Shown here piece after piece: positions 12,591 to 26,230 of a stretch of DNA of 64,000 nt (positions are counted from its first letter, which is position 1; the number at the start of each line of letters is the position of its first letter). Position numbers and translations under genes: made by a program. Below the pieces are notes generated by a model. That model did not search any database and had not been told where the DNA came from. It was given only the letters and a program-made list of their open reading frames with translations. Source of the stretch: Escallonia rubra. Taxonomy: Eukaryota > Streptophyta > Magnoliopsida > Escalloniales > Escalloniaceae. The DNA lies in NCBI GenBank assembly GCA_033065855.1, contig JAVXUO010001335.1, positions 248,001-312,000 on the forward strand. Reading direction: 5' to 3'.

Positions 12591-15500
12591 GCAAACAAAG
12601 AGCTAACTCAGTGCATGAGACTTCTACCGTTATGGAATTTGGAAATGATGAATGGTCCGATTTAACAGAAAAAGAAACCAAAGACAAGAAAAGGTACACC
12701 TCGCCTAACACCTCAGTTACCAACCAACTATTCATGTAAAAAATTGAAGCATAGATGTGAAAATACAGGGACTAAACACCTCAAGTTGGAGGGTAAAGGC
12801 AATTGGGCAAATAAGCAACTTGTTAGGGATCAGCCATCATCTGATTATCCAACTCAGAACAGCTAAAGGGGAAAGATGGGAAGGCAAGTGTGTACTCTGT
12901 TAAACCCAAGGTCCAAATGAAACATCATTGAGATTAGGCTACCCCTCAAAGGTTCCCCGGTTAAAGAGGAAAAACAAAAGATAAAAATGGCGATCTTTAC
13001 GTAAAAAGCTAGAAATTGCACACATGATGTGTTGGATAACAATAACAGTGGCCATGTGAAGTCGAGTTGATTTGTCTTCTCAAAACTCAACACACAACTT
13101 CATTAAATGGACTTGGCTCAGTTTGCAATGGTAAGAGTCACTTTCATTCTTTCTTTTAACGACCCTGTAGTAGACCCATTTATCAGAAAAACCAAAAGTA
13201 GGAGCACTGAACATTAACTCATCACTTTTTAGAGAGATGCAAAGTTGAGAAAAAATCATTAAGAGTGTTGCACACAGTGACCAGCAAAATTGCCAGGGTG
13301 ATGCACACTCCATTTTCAAGTACTAACATGAAATCTGGAATGCAAGCACTAGATTTGATCACACTTTTACACTAGAATCAGTTTCAAGTCCCAAAAATTT
13401 TCTTCACTCGTTAGCTTAGCCGTGACTGACTAGTCGGCCAGGGACGGTGAGGGTGTTATTACGAAATTCTTTGCATGTACACAACTTATTAAACGTTTTG
13501 CGCGAGAATAAATTTCTAAAAAGTGTGACTAAAGGATCACGGCTAGAGTGTCGATTAACTGAAGCTTCGGGGGTTTATGCACGTAAATAGGTACTGAAGT
13601 GTAGCAAAGGCTATATCCTGCGTGGTAACGACTAGATAGGGTGAAAGAGAAAATGTACAGAGGCAAAAAGAATTTATAGTTCAGCAGAGAGTTGGTAAGA
13701 AAAGAGGTTAAGAGTAAGGGAGACCTCATGTATACTTTTCATATGGAGTTTGCTTGTACCAGAGTGTAAGAACTCTTTGGTATCCCTACCCCAAACTAAG
13801 GTCTGAGTGTCCAACAGGGTTCAGTTCTCAACGTTTTTACCTACAAGATACAAAGACAACGAGTTGTGCATGAACCAAGAGCAGAGGCCGTAGGAAATAC
13901 ATACGTCCAAACTGAGATGTCGGACCCATGATCAACAAGGAAGAATGGACCACCCAAAGTCAATGTACCAGTCTGCAGAAGCTTGAGAGATTGCCAGATT
14001 GGTATGGACAGTAAAGTTCACGGATGCCAACACCACAATAAATACCCATGTGAATGATCTTTTAGGGTGACATGCAGAATGTAGCGCATGTATGTAAGAG
14101 CACAATCATTGGGGGTAACTGTAGATAGGAAGACTTGACATCATCCAAGTGGTGTTCATCTCTCCCTAGTCCCTCTCACACACTCTCAAAACACACACAC
14201 GCACACCCCTCTTGCCCTTACCCCCATGTTCTTCTGGCTCTTTCACATATTTATTGAGCTAAACTTAATTACATTTTGTATGTACATTCACCACATGATG
14301 GAATGCTGTTAGAGCCTGTGCTTGATCTTTTAGACTAATGAGCAGAAGTTACATGTGAATGAACTGATGCTGACTTGTTACATCATTCAATAAACTGACA
14401 AACCAGGCCTAAACTGCGAGTTCCAACCTAGATTGCCTGGAACCAGACCTTGACTACTAATGCAGGATGTAGCTGCATGTCATTGAACGTTCATAAATCT
14501 CGAGGAACAAGTATGCAGCACTAGTAAATACCTTGAAATCAGATTGAATAAACCTCATTTTCTCAAAGAGAAGACAAGAAAAGAAATTAAGATGTAAAGA
14601 GATCTAGAAGACTCGTTAATGAACGACAGAAATGCAAATCAGAATGAGGTTCTACAGATAAATGAAATTGATCATATTGGCACAGAAGGGCTCCAGGTAT
14701 AACCTTGAAGCATGCAGTTCTAGCACCGCATTTTGTTAAATTGACAGCAAACAGAACCAGATACTTAACGAGATTTCAGCCAGGATAGGATTGCGAATAG
14801 CATGCTAGTGCCACTCATTGAACAGAACATAAGTGCTATGTGCCAGTCAATTTTGTGCAACGTCTCATCAGTGGCTTCATGATAAAATAACATGGCACAA
14901 CTAGAAGGGTTGATAAAAGTGAACATGGTACATAAAACGGAGCAACTGAACGAATTTAAAAGCAGCATAGAAGAGCCATTCTACGTTCGAGCCGTCTTAC
15001 ATCAATATTCAGATTCCAGGAACATAGAGAACATCAATTTAGCAACTGAGATGCATCAAACAACATTCTCAGAAAGGGTTATGGACCAGGCCCATTTACT
15101 AGGTCTTGTTGAGGTGGCTATTGGATCTCTAGTTTATGGTCAAGCACTTCTTGCGTGAGCTAGAAATATTGTCCAACATGGTCCACTATGTGGGTCTAAA
15201 ACTTGTAATGTCTGAGCCATTCCATCATGAATAAGGCCCTTGCTAAGGTGACCAAATTCCAACTTTTCCAACTTCTGTCGTCAAAATACTGCGGTAAATA
15301 AGCACAGCCTAGACAATATGGTCGCAACCGAAGTCTTGAATTCCTAGAGAACATATCAATAAGGCCGATCTTAGAAAGTTGCTTGCTGAAGAGTACCTAA
15401 ATTTCAGTCATACAAGGAGGAGGGGGAGAGGGAGACTGGGAGAGGGTATTAGGCAGCATGCGGAGCAATAGTACATTGGCCCCAAGTTCGCTAAAACTCG

Positions 15501-17102
15501 GAATTATCCCCAAGTGTTCATTCGTACCATGGCTGACCTGTAATACAGACTCCGCACCATCCAGTGACAAAAGATAGGGTCTCCTAACTGATGATACATG
15601 TATTCTGTGTGTTAACTGCAGTGAATCCTTGCACCACCTCTTCTTCAAATGCCTTCCTAGAAAGGTCTTGCCCTGGTCTGGAAAGGAAAGAGTTTTATTG
15701 CCAACATTTGTATATTAACCTTTGTTTGTGCTGATTATACGCTTTGATTAAAGCAGATACGGAAAGTTCCTCCAAGACAAGCATTTAAGATGGCACCAAT
15801 TGCTAAGAACAACTAAAAACCTGCGAACATTTTTGGGTTTGTGTAGGCATCGGGATAACCCTGAGTCGATTATGCACTCTTAAGCTGTACAACTGAATGT
15901 GTAAGTTAGGCTTTTGTTTATAAACATCCCCTGAATTTGGTTGGAGGATTTCAGCTTTTGCTATTTGTCTGTTGTTAATAAAGACCTTAAGATCAAGAGG
16001 GAGGACCAAAGGAGACCATTTTGAAGCACAGCATTCACGCAGAGTTGCAAGGAAAAGCTTGCCCAGGACATAAGGAACTCTCAGCAGAATTTCGGGAGTA
16101 GAACTTTGCTTTTGTGGTGGAGATAAACCAGCCATATTAACAGCTTCATTTCTGGACTCTTCATAAGTGAAAAGAAACTACAATTTTTTTGTGAGATACA
16201 ATGTTTTCTCTGCTAAGATGCTCTAGCAAAGTATAAGGTGCAATTTCACTAATTTCCTCCTTTCCTTGTTGGTAGCTACTTGGGATTCTGCTCCCCTGGG
16301 AGAGAATCTGAGTTAAGAGGGAACAACTCTGGGCCAGTGGGTGCTTCATGTGCAGGGCCTCCAAGGAAGCTCTCAATAATCTTTTATAACCTTTGCATCA
16401 CAATGACATCTGGTATGTAAAAATGCCCAGACATAACAGCAAACACCGGAGTCCTTCTGATTCATTTTTAGACATGGACGAAAGCCTTTCTGTAATAGCT
16501 TCCTATGCTTTGTTTGCGTTATCCTAAAACAAAAAGATCGATTTGCACCTTGAACGTTGTTGGACTTCAATTATGTCACCTGAGGCATGATAGCATGGCA
16601 ACAAAGACAAAGGAGTACAGGACGTTCAAACTCTATTCATGTTGCACTTTCCACCATATCTGTTTTGCTCTCCTGGAGATGCTACTTTTAGGTTCTTTTC
16701 AAATCCATTTACAGCCAATGACTTTGTAAGTGCCCAGATTGGCCAATTTACTCGTTGCTCAAGTTCAAAAAGATAGCATAAGAAGCCAGAAATTTTGCCC
16801 GATGAGATCCCCAAGCATTCAATAAAAAGTAACTTTTCCCAAGTTAAAGTTTGCCAGTTCCACAAGAGAAGAAGGTTAAAAGTAACAATAGCGAAGTGTA
16901 CCAAAAAGCTTTGGACACTGATACTTTGGTTACCCCAGAAAACTGAGATCCTAATCTATGTGGGAAATACATAGAAATCCTACTTGACCAAGCTAACTAA
17001 TGTGCTCAAACCTACCTACTTTCTCTCCATGTCGCCACCAAGACCTGTATGTGCAAAATCTGCAAATCGAAATAATATATATTGAGGTGCTCTTCCTACC
17101 TG
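12591..17102. other. 4.5 kb without a supported gene, downstream of REC8
   Basis: Ordinary base composition, no obvious transposon ends. Several minus-strand frames of 60-110 codons exist (15803-16135, 16161-16376, 16626-16904) but they share no recognisable domain and no convincing splice chain. It could hold a long REC8 3' region, a non-coding RNA or a poorly conserved gene. I make no call. Confidence 0.4.
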
Positions 17103-20100
17103 TCACATCTTTGCACCTCTCGAGATGAGAATGTCTCCGTAGGGCAACTTTTGTTCAACTCTTACAAAATCACGAGCGGCGAGAACTGTACATATAGCAT
17201 CAACTTATCTCAGTGTCTAAGTAAGCCCAATTGTTGCAATTTGACGTTATGAGCAGTGGTCAGAATATGGTAATCGTTGACAAGAAATTGAAACATGTAA
17301 AGTTGGATACCACAAGTGCTGTAGAAGAGAAGTGCTGCTCTTTTTCTATCCATCCCGTAGGCCAGCTGGTTCAGAGATTCTGTTTGAGAGAATCCCGGAG
17401 TGTCAAAATGCATCTTCAGGTTCCTGTAGGCGTCAAGTCCAGCATATGATGTGCAAAGATCAGTTGCATTACTTATTTAAGCTTTACTATAACTGAGGGG
17501 TATTTGTCTTACATCCCGATAGAATCAGTTATCTGATCAATAGATTGAACAATGATTGGATAATGTTGCGTTTGTGTTGGTCCAGTTTCTACCAATAGAT
17601 CTGTTAAAGCAAACTTGGAGTAATTAAGCATAGTGCAGGACAAATGTAGATTTACATAACTAATTGCAATATAAAGGGACTACCATTCTCATGTGGCAAA
17701 CCATTTTCAGACAGTCTAGCTAACTTGAAAGTTTCATCATTTCGTTCCCATGAAGTCTCCTCTACTACTGGTTCGAGCCCACTGCCATCATGTCTAGATG
17801 ACGAGAAAGCTCTTTTTTGGTTGGACCTGAACAATTAGAACTTCAAAAGTTAGACCAAAACCTAACATTTCTGATGTAGCACTCTTACTAGTCAACACAC
17901 GTGGTATCCTACAAATTAATTTCGCACGTCATTTTATATGTTAACTTAAAGTTAATTAATTGATACTCACCGCCCTTTATTGGCTTCTGAAACGTATGAG
18001 AAAAAACCATTTCCAGATCCTGAGCTTATGGATCTTACTTCGGCTCCTATTGAACCACAGGAAGTGCAATTACCATTAGAAGTTCCTTAAAAACTCATGA
18101 TCAGCTGAATAACAGAGAAATCTTTCCACCGAAGCAACAGATATGTATCTGTGAACAGTGTCGAACATACCAGAATTGCTAGGCGTGACCATCTGATTGG
18201 GCTCGGCTACATTCGGCCCATTGGCATCAGTTAGCCCCACTCCATTAGTGTTCATAAGCTTAGTTCTTACCTCCTCCACAAGGGGCATCTCATGATTGTT
18301 AAGATTTGCCCTTAGCTTCTCTATCGAAATCCCCGATGACTGGGAGGTAACAGCACCACGAACATCTTCAAAATGCTTTGAATTCAAATAGAGTATCAGA
18401 AACAACCACTATGTTTATCCTGAAGAAAAAAGCATGAGACATCGACAGAGTGGCTTACAAATAATGCGGGATCCTGATAATGTGTTCTCCCGGGTGATGA
18501 TGGTGTTGATGGTTCACGTGGCTGCATTGGAGAGTTCCTCCCTGTATGCAGAATAGAATATGGTTACTTCTATATTTCCAGCAAGGAGATTGACAGGAGT
18601 CGCAAGATAAAACTGACTGACCAGAATTAGAATCGTGTGCAGGTTGGGTACTCCTTATCCACAGTTGCAACAGAGGTGGTGGATAATGAATTTCTCTATT
18701 TACATTTGTATATAACCCATACACTAGTACCACAGGGGGTACGTCCATAAGTTTGGCTATCTTCATGGTAGACATGGCATCCAAGCGCTGCAATGCATTA
18801 ACATTAAGAGCCTATTACTGCAGGTGTTACCATGTTACTCACTAAATGCGTATACGCTTCATATCAATGCCCAAGGAGATGGAATATTTGAAGTACTGCA
18901 ACACAATACTGCAGAAACCTTCTATAGAAAGAGTATGTATCATCAGTTCAAAAACTCCGCCTTGACTACCTTCTGAAGTTCATATTAGTATCTAATATAA
19001 TGAAAAATTTTGAAACCAAAGCCACAAGTTGGTGCATTCTTTACAGTATCAGGGTCTGCTGATTAAATTAAATTCTTCTCATGACGTATGGAGTGAAACA
19101 AAGTGAAATGTGTACCTTTCTCTTTCTCCCTCTTTTTGAGATGATATCAGAAGCCTCCTGCAACCAAAATTGGTATGTGGGACCAGGGATGATAGTTTGT
19201 TCATAATCCATGGCTGAAGTTGCAGGCCTTCTTGCTTTCCGTCGTGGTGGAACATGTGGTGGATTATCTAAGGGCTACTCGTCGCATCAAAGTTCTGTAT
19301 AAGTCATCTTATGTCGGAATATCTCATTAGACTATATTCAAGTAGTAGTTAAGGCTACCTGACTGGCTTCCTTGCTTTCATTTATTTGCAGATTGACATA
19401 ATCATCAGGATGCTGCTCCTGGATTTCAGCAGCTATAAGAAGCGCAAACATAAGTAAATTCACCGACACATCCTACTACTTCTTTCTATAAATGGTTTTT
19501 GCCAATAAAGCATTTTCCCAATATCAAAAAGCACAAAGGTTTTTGCTCAAGATACCCATCCTGGAAATGGTTTTGCCAATATAGGCTTTTGCTCAAGATC
19601 AAAAGTATTTTTTCATCATATCATCCTACTTCCATCGCAAATGCAAGTTGCTTTTTCATAATATTAGTTTCATCTCATACTGATTTAAAATAACATCACT
19701 TCTGGGGAGATGAATAATTTGCATGCTTTAGTATCAGGACTGCGGTTGTAATTTTCTACCATTAGCACAGGTAAAGCTTCAAACAAAATGGAAAATCCAA
19801 CTTGCACAGTTTCCATTTATTGAAGAGTAAGATGGATCAAATCCATCACTTACATCTTTTATATTCTTCCTGAAGAGGTGGAGAGGGTATGGTAGTACTT
19901 CGAAGTTGTGTGTAGTCTTGAGAAGCACCATTTACCTGGGTCTCTTCGTCCCCTTCAATATCAAACCTGCCACACGAATCACAAACACATTATGAACTGG
20001 TTGGCAACCAAACTAGAGTGTTGTACTGGAAATAGAGGTGAATAGGAGTCTATCTTCGGTGCAATATATATTGATTCCCTACCAAACAAAGATATTCACC

Positions 20101-23100
20101 TCTCAAATCGATTGTAGATGTCTTTATCTGGCTGATGTGAATCAATATGTTCAAATAAAGTGATGTTAGCAGCATCAGCTGAGAGGGAGAGGGAGAGAGT
20201 TTAGAAGAAATCATGTCCAAATGGAACTGGCAAAATAATTTCATAGAAGCAGTACTATTTATCGCGAAGTAAGGGGAAGCTAGAGAACCTTGATGGTAGC
20301 CCTGAGATAGCTCTCCTTCCCTGGCATTATGGGATATATAGGGTTCATCCACAGTGTCAAGTCTCTACATACAAAAGAGTTAAAGAGAGATCAGCATCAA
20401 TGGAATTGCTGAAAGTTTGTTAGGTCTCCCAGTTAGAACTATAGAAACTTCAACTTCCTAACAGAGAAGAACAGTAATTTCTCAGACTGTAACTAGACTT
20501 TCACAAGCACTGAAAGCAACAATATACCTAAATCATTTGGCTCAAAAGCTTTAGTATGTAAGTTGTATAAAATATCATAATGATGTGAACAAGCATGAAT
20601 CATAGTGCTTTACAAGATGACAAGACGAGTAACCATTTGTATGCAACAAGTTTCAACTGTGCAGAGAAATGTTGGTTCATACATTGATACACGCATAATC
20701 GCACAATTACAAGGAGTGACTCCCAACAATTTCCCATGCTGCAGATAATGGTTGCGTTGGTAGCCATATAACTGAAGAGTGTAGCTTCGAACCTACTGAA
20801 TGGTAGGATTTCCCTAATATTGCTGAGTACATCAAAACCAATGCACTTAAGCTATTATGTTCTCATTTTAGTAAACTTAAAACTTATATAAGGGTCCCAA
20901 CCGCCTGGTTGAAGTGAAGACCTCGCATTTCCTTACAATGAAATAGCCAAATAGGCTTGAAACATTTCCATGCTAGTTTAGCCAGCTCCTAATAAACCTA
21001 AACCAGGTTCCCTCCGACCAAATACTGTAGCAATTTTTGTCATTCGAAAGTGTAGCAGAGTCTGTAGCTTACCATGGCTATATAAGCAGTTTGCTGGAAG
21101 CCCATCACTGTGTGTGAGGTAGAAAAAGACTGTTCAGTCTCTCCAAGCTCTGCCTCTTGATTATCTGGCAGAGTGACTGACTCATACCTTCAAAACAATA
21201 CTCAGTCACGTTAGGATTTCAGGTAACCCTTGAATTTACAGCTAAGGAAAAACCCTCAAAGCCAAGCAATTCTTAACAAGGAAACATGTATGGAATCATA
21301 CGGAATCCAAAAGACCAAAACACCTCTTTAGAGAAGGCGTAGAATCAGCCACAGCTGCAAATAGGTTTATTTAGAGAATCTGATTGCCAATCCATTTGCC
21401 AAGTATGCAAGTCAGAGCCGGAAACAGGTGACATTCTACTAACCTAGGCTGTCCTAGGACTTACACATCAGATCGTTTGGCTGCACATTTGGAAGAGATG
21501 AACTGAGTATAGTTATAACGGGACCCCTTTGGGTCCTCCTTGGGTTAACCAGCAGGTGGAAGAAGATTGGAAGGAATTTTAAGTATTTCACAACTCTATT
21601 GCCCATGTTGCTTCTGTTCCAGCTATTCATAAACCCTGCCTTTCTCACCGGCTCTTCTTCGGCTGGCTCTCTGATAGGGGATTTAGCTTTGAGCAATGGA
21701 AAACCCAAGTAAGAGAAATCCAAAAAATTGACATTCCTACCCTCCAACTGACCCCTGGGGACCCCACGTGCTACAAAAGATTTTGTTCTCAGCTGTTTTT
21801 CATTTATATGCTGTTAATGCCCTTATTCTCTGTCACGGTAAATAAAAGCTAGTGCCATCCGCTGGTTCTCAGGAAGAAGGCGAAGATTAACAGCACTCAC
21901 TTGGCCTGTGATTTCCCCTTTGGAAAGACGGTAGGATCCCGAACAGATTTCACCTTCCATGCTTGGTTTATTTCAACCTAAGGAAATATCAACATAATTA
22001 CTAAAGAGCCCTTCTTCATCACCATGGTTAGGAATATCAAGGAAATCAACCCCAAATGAGAGAATGAAGGAATGTGTACCAGAAGGCGAGTAACATCATC
22101 TGTAATAAACACCAAAGTAACCATCAGAACTTTGCACAAAAAAAAGAACGGATGAAATGAAAAATAGAGGTGGGAATTGGAGCTGACCGTAGAGGAGTTT
22201 AACTTTCCGTTCGTACACGATCACCACACCACCTGAAACCAAACAAAGGAAAATGGTATTAAGAAATTAGCGACGAACAACAGACACACAAATGAATTCA
22301 GAAAGTTTATAGGGAGCTTTTACCCATGAGAATTCCTGAAAGCCGGAGAGCCATTGGAACTGACGGATTCAGAATCTCTTCGCTGTTAGTAGCAAAAATG
22401 GCAGGGGCAGTAAATTAAACTAATTGGCGACAGTAACTGGATAAGAAGTGATATATAGCGACAAATAGGCCTAACCAGATCTTGATGATGTTTAGCTTGT
22501 CTAGATCTTTCCTGTATATCTTGGCGTGCATTGTGGCTGCCATCCTTTATACCACAAAATTGAAACTCATCAAATTCACAAATAGCGACGACTAGCAGAG
22601 ATACCCAGAAATTGCATACAGAAACAGAAATGAGAAAGCTGAATGAGATTAACGTGAAGCAATTCCAGAGTTTTGCTGGAAATGCAGGAAGTACGGTTGT
22701 CGGTTTATATGCACCTTAAAACACACACACATTCAGGCATTTGGAATTCCAAGCTCAAATACTTTCATACTCCAAACAGAATTCACCAAATATGGATGAA
22801 GAAAGTGAATCACACGCACAGATTCTGAAATTCAAGCTCATACACTTTCAAGCTACAAAAACAAAACTAAGTAAATTGATGATATAGCGACGAATAATAG
22901 GGACAGAGAAAATGCAGTTCAAACTGAAATGCTTGCTAGAGAAACAAAAATAAACACTCACAGACACTGCAATTCAAGCTCAAATACTTACAAGCTTCAA
23001 AAACAAAGCTAAGTAAATTGATTAAAGCAACGAATAGTAGAGACAGGAAAATTGCAGTTCACACAGAAATACTTGATACAGAAACAGTAAAAAAAATTGA

Positions 23101-23773
23101 ACGAGATTAAAGTGAAGCAACTGCGGAGTATTTTGAAAATCAACAAATACTGGAATAATGTTTTAATTTGCACGTTGACTCTCACACACAAACGCAGTCA
23201 GGAATTCGAATTCCGACCTCAAATACTTCCAAGCTACATAAACAGAATTCGCAAAAGTTGAATGAAATAGTGAACATACGCATACAATACTAAATAAATC
23301 ACACACAATGCTAAGTGAGGAGCACTCGCAATTCAATGTCAAACACTTTCAGGCCACAAAATCAGAACTCCCACACGAATTTGCAACTCAAGCTCAGATT
23401 CTTCCATGCCAATAAAACAGAATTCACAAAAAATTGAACGGAATAACGTGAGACAAACGACAGTTTTCTGGAATTAAAATCGATAATCAACGAGATATAC
23501 GCAGATTGATTCACAGAAGAGATGTAATACATGTACAATGCAAGTTTACATCGATGAGGCGCGCACACACACGGAAGCACGCAACAGAGTCTAGCTAGAA
23601 CGAGTTTTAGACGATATACAGAGGACCATGGAGTTAACTAGGGGAAATAACATTATAAACAGTTGAAATTAAGGAGGATGAGTGGTAAACGGAAGTGAAG
23701 AAGGGGAGAGTTTTAGTTACCATATCTGACCGAGAGGACCTTTCCGAGCCAGTAGCTGGCGAGAGTAGAACAT
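17103..23773 (-). CDS. REC8: Meiotic cohesin alpha-kleisin REC8 (SYN1/DIF1)
   Basis: REC8 closes the cohesin ring on meiotic chromosomes; family knowledge gives sister-chromatid cohesion, axis formation and separase cleavage at anaphase. Exons, all GT-AG: 23773-23721, 22544-22476, 22382-22324, 22232-22188, 22099-22080, 21977-21901, 21187-21073, 20364-20289, 20178-20100, 19966-19854, 19432-19359, 19274-19116, 18787-18622, 18541-18459, 18375-18171, 18085-17971, 17826-17684, 17588-17513, 17423-17311, 17185-17103. Their sum is 1923 nt: 640 aa plus TGA, close to Arabidopsis SYN1 (about 627). The N-terminus MFYSRQLLARKGPLGQIW then MAATMHAKIYRKDLDKL is the REC8 form, unlike SYN2-4. EEILNPSVPMALRLSG and VVIVYERKVKLLYDDV complete the Rad21/Rec8 N domain. 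The middle has MDYEQTIIPG and RGRKRK. The C-terminal winged helix lies in the last two exons (NQLAYGMDRKRAALLFYSTC, then PYGDILISRGAKM). No lesions seen. Confidence 0.96.
22556..23450. repeat. Diverged tandem repeats filling REC8 intron 1
   Basis: Intron 1 (22545-23720) is built largely from degenerate copies of AATTCAAGCTCAAATACTT, then AAGTAAATTGAT, AGCGACGAATA and ACAGAAA. The clearest pair starts near 22831 and 22971 (spacing about 140 bp), with weaker copies near 22560, 22750, 23205 and 23376. Confidence 0.7.
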
Positions 23774-24090
23774 TTGGTCGCCGTTTGCAGGGCGCGGCAA
23801 TCAGTAAGTCGAGTTGAGCTGGCTCGTAAGTTTCTGCAGGAACTCGTTAATGGCGGTCGATGGTAGAGAGAAAGAGGAAGAACGTGTGTGTGTGTGTGTG
23901 TGTTGTGCGTGTTTTTGCCGTGGAGTCTCTAAATTACGCGCCATAACAGAATGCATGAGGGCATAGGGGCACGCTAAAGTCACCATTCGAGGTATGCTTC
24001 TTTTGGTGCTACGAGCAATTTTTAGTCTCTGCCTTTTAGGTCGTGCTTGTTGTCCAAGAAACAAATGGAAGACATGTTGTGTCTCCAGAC
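23774..24090. promoter_or_regulatory. REC8 upstream region
   Basis: Sequence upstream of the REC8 start (minus strand), with a (CA/GT)n tract at about 23884-23902. I do not see a convincing TATA box. Only about 325 bp separate the start codon from the hAT-like element that begins at 24099, so the promoter either is short or includes transposon DNA. Confidence 0.45.
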
Positions 24091-24098
24091 ACATCGAC

Positions 24099-24726
24099 CA
24101 GGAGCGGATTCAGGAAGTTCAACCGGAGGGGACCAAAAAGTTATAAAAAAAATTGACGGCTAACATAAAAGAATTCACATCACGATTAAATATGTTAAAT
24201 GCAAAATAAATTATTCAATTTGACTAATAATCATATAATATTACTATTCATAGTGATTTATTTAACTTGATAAAGTTAGTTAACAACAAACTACTAATCT
24301 TGCATGAAAGAAACTTAACTCTTATTGTATATATGTATCACTAGTGCGATTACTAATTGTGTGATGACAATAGTCACTTATAACATATTATAGGAATTTA
24401 AACTAAAAAAGAAAAAAGTAACTAACATTTATCTATTAGTGTTTCCTTTATAATCTGGAGATTTAGAATTTGAAAGAATAAAGATGGACAAGGAACGAGG
24501 AAGATAAAGATTACGACGGTCGATGGCACAAAAAATAAAAAACATAACATAATGAAACTCTATTACATTCATTTATAATATAGTGGCATTTTAGTAAATA
24601 TTTTTAAACATAATTACCCATTATTTAAAGCAACAAACAAAAAATCTCAACAACAAAAAAAAATTTGGTGGGGTGGGGTGGGGGGGTGCCATGGCTCTAC
24701 TTGGTCATGCTTGTGCTCCGCCCCTG
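24099..24726. mobile_element. hAT-like element upstream of REC8
   Basis: Begins CAGGAGCGGATTCAGG and ends with TGCTCCGCCCCTG (reverse: CAGGGGCGGAGCA), a hAT-type CAGGRGCGGA terminus. The flanks are ACATCGAC (24091-24098) and ACATCAAC (24727-24734), 7 of 8 identical. The inside is AT-rich with no coding sequence. Confidence 0.7.
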
Positions 24727-24734
24727 ACATCAAC

Positions 24735-25376
24735 CATACTCAGGACTACAGTCTCTTAACATTTTTTTCTCTTATCTGAATTGTTGCCCATAAGAGAGTC
24801 GAGTAATGATGTTGCCTTTTTTTTTCTTTGGTAAGACACCCGATATTTTTATGAGATACTCGATCAATAATGCTTTCTTTACTTTAGATCGTATAGTATG
24901 AGACATATACAAAGCGTAAATAGACCTCACCACTTTATGTTCGTCAACTATCTTGACTCAAAAATCAAAATTTACGACATGAGAAAAATGAGGCCTATCA
25001 CATTTCTTTTTATTTCTTCCACGAGTAGTCATATTTAGGAAGATTCCATCAAATGGCGAATTAGTACAAGGAGGGGAAGCAACGACGAATACCGACCGTT
25101 TTTCCAGCGACTGTCTCTCTACTCGGATTTCTTGGTTGGTCGTCTTGGTTTAATAGATCTAGCCTTAAGTGTCTTGATGAGGTGCTTTTTCCCATTTTTA
25201 ACTTTTTAGCGAGTGCGTCTGTCTTGCAAATTATGTGTGCCATGACTGTTCCTTTTGCTATTATGATGGTTGTGCCTTGGGTGGGGTATGGTGTTACATA
25301 AGGTGGTTGTTAGGAGTCATGGTCTCGTGCTGGTTGAGATTAGCTTGTCGACTGAAAGGTGAAGATAGCGATACTT
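24735..25376. other. No gene seen
   Basis: AT-rich sequence without a supported frame, tRNA or clear element ends, lying between the hAT-like element and the CACTA terminus. Confidence 0.5.
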
Positions 25377-26230
25377 CACTACAAGAATTAAGACCTTTAG
25401 CGACCGCATTTAGCGACCGCTTCTTTTGGCGGTCGCTAAATAGCTATTTAGCTACTGCCCAACTAGCGGTTGTTAAGTCTAGAAAAAAAGAGTGACGGGG
25501 TCAACCAAAAAAATTGCGCCAATTTTAGCAACCGATTAGGCGGTCGCTAAAGTTAGCGACCACTTTACCGGTCGCTAAAAGCTGTCGCTAATTTTAGCGA
25601 ACCGTTTTTAGCGACAGTTCAGCAGTCGCTAACTTTAGCGGCCGCTTGAGAGGTCGTTAAAGCCAGTCGCTAACATTAGCAACCGCCTTTAGCGACTAAC
25701 CAAGCGGTCGCTAAAGGAAAAATATAAAACCTGCCCTAATTTCATCTCTCTCTCTCTTTCTCTTCTCCCTCGATGAATTGCCGACAACACTTCACTGCGA
25801 AATACTTCCCCACCGTCCACTTCACCGTGAATCCTTCCTCGCCGGTAAGCAACTCGCCCACCCCGTCACCCACGCTGTCCACCCCAATCACCGACTTCTA
25901 CTCACACTCAATTCGTCCCAATCAATTTCTGTAAGTGCACTTCAATTTCTCCAAAAAAATCAATTCGCTCGTTTGTTTTAGTATGCAATTAGGGTTTACT
26001 CTTCTCTATGGCGACTGAGTGTGTATTAGTATGAAATTAGGGTTTTGTGATTTGTGACTTAGTATGCGACTGATTTGTGATTTTGGTTTACATGCCTTCC
26101 CCGTTAGTTTGTGATTTGTGATTTGTGATTTAGGTTTGATTTCTGATTTTTTATTTAGGTTTGATTTGTGATTTAGCTTGTTAGTTCCTTAAACTTTATA
26201 AGTAATTTTTCTTGGGTGCCAAATGAAAGG
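25377..26230 (+). mobile_element. CACTA (En/Spm) 5' terminus with sub-terminal repeat array
   Basis: CACTACAAGAA at 25377 is the classical CACTA terminal repeat. It is followed (25396-25715) by at least eight copies of TTTAGCGACCG or its reverse CGGTCGCTAAA, the kind of sub-terminal repeats bound by the element's own regulatory protein. A TATA-like AAATATAAAACC (about 25718) and a CT-rich leader with an ATG (25772) look like the start of an element gene. No matching TTCTTGTAGTG end was found in the window, so the element is probably truncated. The right limit given here is an estimate. Confidence 0.65.
25396..25715. repeat. TTTAGCGACCG sub-terminal repeats
   Basis: Direct and inverted copies of TTTAGCGACCGC, several as palindromes (for example TTTAGCGACCGC...GCGGTCGCTAAA at 25409-25440). 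Confidence 0.85.

Noticed and set aside
17103-23773. Assignment to mitotic RAD21/SYN2-4
   Set aside because: GPLGQIW-MAATMHAKIYRKDLDKL and MDYEQTIIPG follow the REC8/SYN1 pattern, not the IAATLERKL or CAAHLQHRL patterns of the mitotic paralogues.
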